In this document: positions 58,294 to 64,000 of the stretch, piece by piece | Numbering within the stretch: position 1 is the first letter of the stretch | How the letters are laid out: each line of letters begins with the position of its first letter | Origin: JASHVB01 sp963762885 | GTDB lineage: Bacteria; Pseudomonadota; Alphaproteobacteria; Acetobacterales; Acetobacteraceae | DNA: 64,000 nucleotides | Assembly (NCBI GenBank): GCA_963762885.1 | Contig: CAVXNH010000052.1 | Coordinates: 62,001 to 126,000, forward strand | Direction: 5' to 3' | Position numbers and translations under genes: made by a program | Notes under the pieces: generated by a model | Database searches by the model: none | Seen by the model: the letters and a program-made list of their open reading frames with translations, nothing else | What the model was told of the DNA's origin: nothing

Positions 58294-58695
58294 CTAGTGG
58301 CGTTCTATGGCAGGAAGAGCTTCCGGGCGTTGGTCGATCCAAATGTAGTCTCGCCGTTTGCGTTTGATGAAATTCCCTGTGATACTTAGGCGCTGTCCTC
58401 GCCGAATTTCGCCGTCTTTGTCCATTACATCGAAGATTTCCCAAAGGGGTGCACACGTTGTTTGTCTTTCGCTCGCGTCCTTAATGATAAACGTTTTCGC
58501 TTCGCCATTGATTTCAATGATTACGCCTTCGATAGTCTTCCTTGGTACACGCTCCGAGCCTGCTCTCAACAGACGGTCTCCGATCGTTCTGTCAATTAGC
58601 ACGGACTTCGTAGTAATTCCGCCGCAGTAGGTTACTTCCAATGATTCCAGATCGTTATCCTCGCTGGGCAAAATCCCGACAAGACCACTGAGCAC
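58294..58695 (-). CDS. unknown protein, probable C-terminal part of the gene upstream
   Basis: A 133-residue reading frame: EVTYCGGITTKSVLIDRTIG, RKTIEGVIIEINGEAKTFII, KKDGEIRRGQRLSIT-like end. The frame continues upstream of its first ATG-type codon (GELNPEGVTLHHDVLSGLVG) right up to the end of the gene at 58736, so the two are probably one protein of about 390 residues split by a slip near 58740. It is beta-rich and AT-richer than the defence operon. Function unknown. Confidence 0.55.
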   Translation of the reverse strand: MLSGLVGILPSEDNDLESLEVTYCGGITTKSVLIDRTIGDRLLRAGSERVPRKTIEGVIIEINGEAKTFIIKDASERQTTCAPLWEIFDVMDKDGEIRRGQRLSITGNFIKRKRRDYIWIDQRPEALPAIERH

Positions 58696-58735
58696 GTCAT
58701 GGTGCAGCGTTACCCCTTCCGGATTAAGTTCTCCT

Positions 58736-59476
58736 TTAAGCTGCCGCTACAGCGGTAGACTCGATCGAATTCCATAGCTCCTCCCCTCTGCTAAGGGCCT
58801 CCGTGCGAAGGCGATCGGGCGAGAGGCTTTTCGTTGGCTCGTGGTCACGGAGCCCATCTTCGTCGATCTCAGGGCCATGAATCGCTAACAGCAGGCTTGA
58901 AAACACAGGTTGCGCGATGTGAACGTCAAAAAAGCGGTTATTCCGGCCAGCGGCTAATGCCCGTGGTAGTAAGGCGCGGCGAACGAGGTTCGATATCTGA
59001 TCCACATATCCCTTAAACGTTGATAGTAACATCTTCTCGGATGATAGCGACAGACCGGTGAATTTGAATGCCATCAAGGCAGTCGCTTGGGCCACTGAAT
59101 CAGGTACGTTACCATGTTTTGCACGAAGGGGAACGCCAGAGGGCGGGAGCAGTCCTTCGATACTTGAGGATTCTCGTTCTTGGAACTTTTCTACCTCTAG
59201 TTGTGAATTTGTTTGGATGATCCACGCTAAGCGATTAATAAAGGCGCTCCGTAATGAAACTCTGCTTTCCTTCAGAAATGATAATTCTTCGATGCTTATT
59301 TGGCACGCTATGAAGATATCGGAATCTTCCAATTCGTCCGTCTTGAAGAAGAGAAAGTTAGAGAGACCTATAGACGCCACGAATATAGTAGGTCCATCGA
59401 TTTCATAGAGAATTTCAGATGGCTGAATCGAACCACCGGGCCAATCTGTCCGGACCGGGATCGTGCTATCCCACAT
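58736..59476 (-). CDS. unknown protein, possibly DUF6575-like start
   Basis: A 246-residue frame. The N-terminal 80 residues (ILYEIDGPTIFVASIGLSNF, FFKTDELEDSDIFIACQISI, ELSFLKESRVSLRSAF) loosely recall the DUF6575-type domain. The rest (LSSEKMLLSTFKGYVDQISN) is helical. ATG 59476 overlaps the end of the upstream gene by 11 bp, so they are co-transcribed. Low GC compared with the surroundings suggests a separate origin. It may form a single protein with the downstream frame at 58294. Confidence 0.55.
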   Translation of the reverse strand: MWDSTIPVRTDWPGGSIQPSEILYEIDGPTIFVASIGLSNFLFFKTDELEDSDIFIACQISIEELSFLKESRVSLRSAFINRLAWIIQTNSQLEVEKFQERESSSIEGLLPPSGVPLRAKHGNVPDSVAQATALMAFKFTGLSLSSEKMLLSTFKGYVDQISNLVRRALLPRALAAGRNNRFFDVHIAQPVFSSLLLAIHGPEIDEDGLRDHEPTKSLSPDRLRTEALSRGEELWNSIESTAVAAA

Positions 59477-59858
59477 TGATCGAGCACATATTGAAACGCG
59501 AAATCAGTTCAACTCCATCATAGGGCCAGAACGTATGATGAGGCGGTGTCCCAGTCTGTGCTAATTGTCCATCTGACGGATTTATCTTGCCCCTGAAGAT
59601 GAGCTTCTTTTTCAACCAGCCATGCAGAGCCAGGGCGTGCTTCACGTCCTCCTCGCTGATCCATACTGACAGCCCCCAGCTAGCGCATTGCTGCGGATCG
59701 GCCTTATTTCGCTTTCTGGCTTTGGTCGAATGGGCGTGTGAAGTGAAATCTTCGGTTGTCGGCGGATTGGTGTCGCATGCGCGGAACAAAACCGCGGAGG
59801 TCTCTTTGGCGCCGTTGCCGGGGCAATAGTCTGGCGTTCCCGGTCTAAATCGAGGCAT
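59466..59858 (-). CDS. unknown small protein upstream of the 59476 gene
   Basis: A 130-residue protein starting MPRFRPGTPDYCPGNGAKET, with SWGLSVWISEEDVKHALALH and HHTFWPYDGVELISRFNMCS. ATG 59858. It overlaps the following gene by 11 bp, making a two-gene minus-strand unit. I recognise no family. The pairing in a defence-rich island makes a small immunity or defence module one possibility, but nothing in the sequence proves it. Confidence 0.5.
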   Translation of the reverse strand: MPRFRPGTPDYCPGNGAKETSAVLFRACDTNPPTTEDFTSHAHSTKARKRNKADPQQCASWGLSVWISEEDVKHALALHGWLKKKLIFRGKINPSDGQLAQTGTPPHHTFWPYDGVELISRFNMCSINVG

Positions 59859-60500
59859 TGTTCACGTACAGCCCTTCTAATGTACCTCTCCCAAGTGCAA
59901 TGATCGCACGGCCGGTCCCAGAAGTCCAGACGGCCGGTTTCTGTGAGACGCAGCTTCCCTTGCAACCTGGACGGGGTGACCACTTTATGCCCTGCATGCG
60001 CTCGCTCGTATCGGACCTAAGCAGCCACAACACCACGCCTGCCGCTCGTGGTCTTCGCTGGGCGCAACCGTGGTCGCGCCGCGGCTACCCCGGCTTTCAT
60101 CGCGGTGTGACAGCGATCATCCTCGGGCAGATGTGACACGACAATCAGGGGGTATGCCGTGTGCCAGAGCACCGCCAGCATGGGGAGGCGACGGCGATTT
60201 GCAACGAGGCTGGCGGCGCGGCATGGTGACAGCGGGAACGCCTCGCGTTGGGCGCCCCTTCCGGGACGATCTACTTACCACCGGGTCGGCGCTGCGCCTC
60301 GGCCCCCTGCCGGAGCGCACCACCCGCGGTAGAGCGAGTGTCGGCGTGACGGCCGGTGACGGATGCACGTTCGTGCTGCGGCATCCCCCCAGCAGTGTTT
60401 GCTTCGCGCCCCAAGCGCAGAATGTGATCCACGGTCCGAATCCGCTCCGGGTTCGGGCCGAGGTGTTCGGCCGAACGCTCGTTTCCTGGCATTGCTCGCC
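59859..60500. other. region without a clear gene
   Basis: About 640 bp of higher GC than the clusters on either side. Plus- and minus-strand frames (for example minus 60271-60560, with AEHLGPNPERIRTVDHILRL) look partly gene-like but slip between frames, so at most a decayed gene is present. It separates the two AT-richer minus-strand clusters and may mark a junction between separately acquired pieces. Confidence 0.4.
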
Positions 60501-61079
60501 TCATTGAGATGGGCCTCGGCTGTATACCGCAGAGGCCCGAGCAGTGGACATGACGCCCGCCGCAGGGATGGTGGATAGCTCCCCAAGGACAGAATAGTAC
60601 ATGCGCCCAAACGATTGCAAGAGGGCACAACTGCAAGTTGCATCAAACCCTCCTCCTCGGTTATCGACCGTCAGGAAGCCCCAGACGGACCGTTCGTGGA
60701 TCGCCGCTCCGTGGCTTGAGAGAGTGATGGGCACGACCAAGCAAGCCCGGTAATATCGAGGCCAATCTGGGCGTAGGTTCTTATATCGACCGAGGAACGC
60801 CATGATCCGAAGGTGGTTAGAAAGGAAATATGTTGCCTCGCCATTAGTTAAGATATGGTTGAAGGCGGTGTTGTGACCGTAGGGGAACCATCCCATGGTT
60901 TCGTCAATGGCCCCACGGTTTTCAACTGAGGTTTGATCGCGGGCAATCGTTCTGATCTGTCGCTGAACACCGTCCAACAATTTTAGGGACACATGCGAGG
61001 GGTGTCCTGTGTACGTCGAAAACAAAACCGCAATCCTGTTGAGCGTGTGAATAAGAAACTGATCTACCCCACCTCCCAA
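60501..61079 (-). CDS. GAF-like domain protein of unknown system
   Basis: A 192-residue protein. LIHTLNRIAVLFSTYTGHPS is followed by a GAF-like core: LKLLDGVQRQIRTIARDQTS, YYRACLVVPITLS and VWGFLTVDNRGGGFD, then LQSFGRMYYSVLGELSTI. GAF-like domains bind small ligands. The nominal start is TTG 61079, overlapping the end of the membrane protein by 16 bp inside GGGAGGTGGGG. A single missing G there would make one protein of about 370 residues, two membrane helices followed by a GAF-like sensor, so the pair may be one gene. Confidence 0.55.
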   Translation of the reverse strand: MGGGVDQFLIHTLNRIAVLFSTYTGHPSHVSLKLLDGVQRQIRTIARDQTSVENRGAIDETMGWFPYGHNTAFNHILTNGEATYFLSNHLRIMAFLGRYKNLRPDWPRYYRACLVVPITLSSHGAAIHERSVWGFLTVDNRGGGFDATCSCALLQSFGRMYYSVLGELSTIPAAGVMSTARASAVYSRGPSQ

Positions 61080-61594
61080 TGCACGCGCGTCGCCGTTGGG
61101 CGGAAAGGTTCGAGATCTCTGTGAGGTACATTGGCATATTGAAGGAAGATTTCATCGATGAGGCCGATGCTGCCTAGGCGACGAACAAGCCTCCGTCGAC
61201 TTACCGCCGCCAGGATCAGAATTGCGGCTGCGCACGCCGAGGCAATCGGCCACCGGTAATCTAACAGCGTCGCGTATAGCCATGAAGGCAGTAGCGGCCC
61301 GAATGGCTCGACGGGCTTACTAATCGCGCTCTTGTCGGCACGGTTGGCATAATTGACAATGAAAGTGATGACAGCAACAGCAAAGGCCACAATGCCGGAA
61401 GCGTAGTACACGCTCGACAGGAAGGCGCTCTGCCTCCCGATCCACCCGATCAGCCCCTTTCGTTGGTCGGGCTGCTCCAGCAAATCTCTCCCGCGACCGT
61501 CATCCGCAATGGCATTTATTGCGAAATCGACTCCGGCGCTGTCAAACACTATCCACCGACATCCAATGACAGATATTGGAGAGAGATCTGACAA
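61064..61594 (-). CDS. two-helix membrane protein, 5' end cut by IS66
   Basis: A frame of 176 codons with two membrane segments (YYASGIVAFAVAVITFIVNY and WPIASACAAAILILAAVSRR) and the C-terminal LIDEIFLQYANVPHRDLEPF. The present nominal start is TTG 61594, 13 bases from the insertion sequence. When the element and one target copy are removed, the frame extends to ATG ATC GCC CCC TCT TAT TTG, giving MIAPSYLSDLSP. The IS66 element therefore interrupted codon 4 or so of this gene. Low GC, like its partner downstream. Family not recognised. Confidence 0.55.
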   Translation of the reverse strand: MSDLSPISVIGCRWIVFDSAGVDFAINAIADDGRGRDLLEQPDQRKGLIGWIGRQSAFLSSVYYASGIVAFAVAVITFIVNYANRADKSAISKPVEPFGPLLPSWLYATLLDYRWPIASACAAAILILAAVSRRRLVRRLGSIGLIDEIFLQYANVPHRDLEPFRPTATRVHWEVG

Positions 61595-61607
61595 ATAAGA
61601 GGGGGCG

Positions 61608-63297
61608 GTAATAGGGGCAAAACCCCGGGCATGAGTGCATTTGGTGCTTGCCCCGACGCGGGCGACTTGGATTCAAGCTATGTGTGAGCCAGCCGGATAA
61701 CTTTGATGGCCTGTCGTCTGCCCAGCTCCGGGAGTTGGTGGGCAATCTATTGGCGAAGTTGACCGAACTGGAGCGAACAGTAGCGGCGCAGCGTGAGGAG
61801 ATCGCCCGGCTGAAAGGCCTGAAGGGCCGTCCTGACATCAAGCCAAGCGGCATGGAGAAGGCTACCGCACCATCCAAGCCAGGCAGCCGGGAGAGGCGTC
61901 GTCGTCGCGGCAAGGTGCAGCCTCGCGCGAACGTCGAGGACCGTGTGCTGAAAGCCGCGGCACCGGCAGGGTCGCGCTTCAAGGGCTACGAGACCTATCT
62001 GGTCCAGGAGCTTGTGCTGTCGGTGCATGCGATCCGCTACCGCCGCGAGCGTTGGGCCACACCGGACGGTCAGACCATCGTCGCGCCGCTGCCAGAGGGG
62101 ACCGAGGGACATTTCGGACCTGACCTGCGCCGCTTCGTGTTGATGCAGTACCATCAAGGTCAATCCACGTTGCCGCGGCTGACTGCCCTGCTGCAGTCGG
62201 TTGGCCTGTCGATCTCCAAGCGTGAGGTCCAGCGCCTGCTGACCGAGAAGCATGATGGCTTTCTCGCCGAAGCCCGCGACGTGCTGCGCGCGGGATTGCA
62301 AACATCGCCTTGGATATCGGTCGACGACACTGGCGCACGACACAAAATGGCGAACAGCTTCTGCACTCAAATCGGCAATGACCGGTTCACCTGGTTCGGC
62401 ACGCGGCCATCGAAGAGCCGGCTGAACTTCCTCGACCTACTGCGTGCCGGCCATACCGACTTCGTGCTCAACGCCGCAGCGTTCGATTATATGCGCAGCC
62501 GCGCTTTATCCGCTCCCCTGATCGCCCAACTGGCCGAGCAGCCGGAAGCAGCCTTTGCTGACCAAGCCGCATGGCAGGCGCATCTCGACCGGCTTGGCTT
62601 CGCTGCCCTGACCATGGCACCAAATCCGGTGCAGATCGCCACCGAAGGAGCGATCTGGGGCAGCATCCACGCGCACGAATTCCTGCGCGATGGCGTCGTG
62701 TTAAGCGATGATGCCGGGCAGTTTGCCGTCGGCCGGCATGCGCTGTGCTGGGTGCATGCTGAACGGCTGGTGCACAAGCTGGATGCCTTCACCGACCACA
62801 ACCGTGCCGCTCAGCAGAAGGTGCGCAAGCTGATCTGGGACTTCTACGCCGCTCTCAAGGCGTACCGCGCCGATCCCGAGAAACACCGCCGTCTTGCACT
62901 GCGGGCACGGTTCAATCGCATCTTCCGCCGCCGCACCGGCTTCATCACGTTGGATCGTCTGTTGGCACGCCTGCTCGCCAACAAGGACGAACTGCTGGCG
63001 GTGCTCGACCGACCCGAGACACCGCTGAATACTAATGGCTCCGAGAACGACATCCGCTGTCAGGTTACCCGTCGCAAGGTCAGCGCCGGAACCCGCAGCG
63101 ACCTCGGTCGCGACTGCCGTGACGCCTTTCTCGGTTTAGGCAAGACATGCGCAAAGCTCGGCGTCGCGTTCTGGGACTATCTCGGCAGCCGGCTTCGCGT
63201 TCCCGGTCACCTTGTCGTTGCGCAACTGCCGGGACTAGTCCGCTGCCGCGGGCAGCCCGCCTGAACGGTGGGCTGCCCGGGGTTTTGCCCCTATTAC
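61608..63297 (+). mobile_element. IS66-family insertion sequence, intact
   Basis: Terminal inverted repeats of 24 bp are perfect: GTAATAGGGGCAAAACCCCG at 61608 onward to 61631 and its complement at 63274-63297, starting GTAA as in IS66. The flanks carry an 8-bp target duplication AGGGGGCG at 61600-61607 and 63298-63305. A single transposase gene and the size of 1690 bp fit the ISBst12-like subgroup that lacks the small accessory genes. Perfect ends indicate a recent insertion. Confidence 0.92.
61684..63264 (+). CDS. IS66-family transposase
   Basis: A DDE transposase of about 526 residues. A leucine-zipper-like start (SAQLRELVGNLLAKLTELER, EEIARLKGLKGRPDIKPSGM) is followed by a long basic linker and the catalytic core: WISVDDTGARHKMANSFCTQ, VLSDDAGQF with GRHALCWVHAERLVHKL, and LNTNGSENDIRCQVTRRKVS. 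GTG 61684 matches family starts; the frame is open to TTG 61648. The frame is complete, so the element is probably still mobile. Confidence 0.9.
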   Translation: MSQPDNFDGLSSAQLRELVGNLLAKLTELERTVAAQREEIARLKGLKGRPDIKPSGMEKATAPSKPGSRERRRRRGKVQPRANVEDRVLKAAAPAGSRFKGYETYLVQELVLSVHAIRYRRERWATPDGQTIVAPLPEGTEGHFGPDLRRFVLMQYHQGQSTLPRLTALLQSVGLSISKREVQRLLTEKHDGFLAEARDVLRAGLQTSPWISVDDTGARHKMANSFCTQIGNDRFTWFGTRPSKSRLNFLDLLRAGHTDFVLNAAAFDYMRSRALSAPLIAQLAEQPEAAFADQAAWQAHLDRLGFAALTMAPNPVQIATEGAIWGSIHAHEFLRDGVVLSDDAGQFAVGRHALCWVHAERLVHKLDAFTDHNRAAQQKVRKLIWDFYAALKAYRADPEKHRRLALRARFNRIFRRRTGFITLDRLLARLLANKDELLAVLDRPETPLNTNGSENDIRCQVTRRKVSAGTRSDLGRDCRDAFLGLGKTCAKLGVAFWDYLGSRLRVPGHLVVAQLPGLVRCRGQPA

Positions 63298-63326
63298 AGG
63301 GGGCGATCATAACCCACTGAAAAGAC

Positions 63327-63376
63327 TGGCGTCCCGTAGGGGAATTCGAACCCCTGTGGCTGCCGTGAGAGGGCCG
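63327..63376 (-). repeat. 3' part of a tRNA-Glu gene (fragment)
   Basis: On the minus strand: CTCTCAC (anticodon loop with CTC), GGCAG, then a T arm AGGGG-TTCGAATT-CCCCT and ACGGGACGCCA, as at the 3' end of tRNA-Glu. The T loop has one extra base and no GTCCCGT acceptor strand exists at the right distance, so it cannot be a working tRNA. It may be an old attachment-site scar. Confidence 0.7.
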
Positions 63377-63589
63377 ATACCGCCGCTGCCCCCGTCACAA
63401 TCCGAGCGACGGCTCCGCACCGGGAAGCACGATCTCGATCCGCCGGCCGCGCCGCTACCCGATCGGCCGGATCGACGATCACGACAACCCGCTCCGGCCG
63501 CCCGCCGCAGTCTCGGCACCGCAGAGCGTGCGGGAGGTCGCAATGCAATGAGGTGGAACGGTGGCGTCCACGCTCCGGCCGCGCCCCAA

Positions 63590-63823
63590 CTACTCTCGAA
63601 CCGGCAACGGCATATGTGAGGTCGTGGGCGCCGGGGCTGGGGGCGCCTTCATCACCACGAAGCCGCTGTGCTCCAGATGCCGCACGAGCCTGTCGGCCGT
63701 GATCCGCGCCATCATGTCGTCGGCGTGATGGACCCGCTGCCGCCCCTCATACCGGAGCGCGAAGGAGAGGGTCTCGGCGATTTCGTCCGGCGTGGCCGGG
63801 CGGAGGTGGGGCGTGTCGGGCAT
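63590..63823 (-). CDS. small conserved hypothetical protein at element end
   Basis: A 77-residue protein, MPDTPHLRPATPDEIAETLS, FALRYEGRQRVHHADDMMAR, ITADRLVRHLEHSGFVVMKA. It is a recognisable small protein from alphaproteobacterial elements and is often found near element ends. Intact, ATG 63823. Function unknown. Confidence 0.7.
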   Translation of the reverse strand: MPDTPHLRPATPDEIAETLSFALRYEGRQRVHHADDMMARITADRLVRHLEHSGFVVMKAPPAPAPTTSHMPLPVRE

Positions 63824-63895
63824 GGCAGGACGATAGGGGACCGCAGGGAACGTAGCAAGAACATATCGCCTTGTCCCCGAGTGTCCAGGCCACGG

Positions 63896-63917
63896 TGAAG
63901 CCCCAGTGAAGCCCCAA
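63896..63917. repeat. 11-bp direct repeats at right end of element
   Basis: TGAAGCCCCAG at 63896 and TGAAGCCCCAA at 63907, in the same orientation as the six copies at 33629-33735. They lie about 60 bp inside the right attachment repeat, mirroring the left end, as expected of integrase arm-type sites. Confidence 0.75.
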
Positions 63918-63974
63918 TCAGTCGATCTGCGCCCTGGTTGCTCTTACGACGGAGGTTAAGTCATTGATTTCGGC

Positions 63975-64000
63975 TGGTGGAGCCAAGGGGAGTCGAACCC
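63975..64000 (-). tRNA. tRNA-Ala 3' end at right attachment site (partial)
   Basis: Minus-strand GGGTTCGACTCCCCTTGGCT and CCACCA, identical to 33493-33518. The gene runs off the window to the right, where the intact 5' part of the tRNA should lie. The U at acceptor position 70 fits tRNA-Ala. It forms attR of the integrated element. Confidence 0.75.

Larger units (their letters stand above)
33493..64000. mobile_element. integrative element in a tRNA-Ala gene, about 30.5 kb
   Basis: Bounded by a direct repeat of tRNA-Ala 3' sequence: TGGTGGAGCCAAGGGGAGTC onward is identical at 33493-33518 and 63975-64000, where the window ends. An integrase gene adjoins the left end, and copies of an 11-bp repeat lie just inside both ends. 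Contents in order: integrase, unknown paralogous proteins, HTH protein, primase and RepA-like replication genes with iteron-like repeats, a six-gene chain, DUF932, a serine recombinase, an Hma-type defence operon, two unknown minus-strand clusters and IS66. No conjugation or capsid genes were seen, so it is either mobilised by others or a satellite-like element. Confidence 0.8.

Overview
The window is high-GC DNA of an alphaproteobacterium, most likely Acetobacteraceae/Rhodospirillales. The pointers are a Ugp-type sugar-phosphate ABC transporter, an intracellular PHA depolymerase, a giant beta-strand-repeat protein with a Hint domain, and the style of the small island genes. This placement is inference from gene content, not from a marker phylogeny.

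Positions 1-33 kb are chromosome. They hold the 3' end of a membrane cytochrome c gene, ugpE, and a two-gene RiPP locus: a GrrA-type cyclophane precursor with its GrrM radical SAM/SPASM maturase. Next come a scar made of duplicated ugpE and amidohydrolase ends, phaZ, a glutathione S-transferase, an amidohydrolase, ugpC, a small protein and an amidase. From about 11.9 to 29.7 kb runs one enormous surface-protein gene made of glycine/threonine-rich beta-strand repeats. It is broken by frameshifts in its 5' part. Its intact last ORF fuses repeats, a Hint domain and a glycosyltransferase. Then come asd (frameshifted), a histidine-kinase-like ATPase, rpmB and an IS1380-like transposase remnant.

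Positions 33.5-64 kb are an integrative element of about 30.5 kb. The 3' end of a tRNA-Ala gene is present as a direct repeat at both ends (33493-33518 and 63975-64000, the right copy running off the window). Copies of an 11-bp repeat lie just inside both ends and a tyrosine integrase sits next to the left end. The left half has three paralogues of an unrecognised family, a small HTH protein, a primase-like protein and a RepA-like ATPase followed by iteron-like repeats (candidate origin), and six overlapping small genes. A DUF932 protein and a serine recombinase follow. The cargo is a four-gene overlapping operon: DUF499 ATPase, a small unknown protein, a DUF1156 DNA methylase, and a PLD-SNF2 helicase. 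It matches Hma-type (helicase-methylase-ATPase) anti-phage loci. To its right are two AT-richer minus-strand clusters of unrecognised genes. One of them, encoding a two-helix membrane protein and a GAF-like protein, has been disrupted at codon 4 by an intact IS66-family element with perfect 24-bp ends and an 8-bp target duplication.

Many genes (asd, integrase, amidase, DUF499, DUF932 and others) carry single-base frameshifts, often at or next to G or C runs. Because asd is normally essential, part of this pattern may be sequence error rather than decay. Frameshifted genes are reported as whole loci with the likely joins described.
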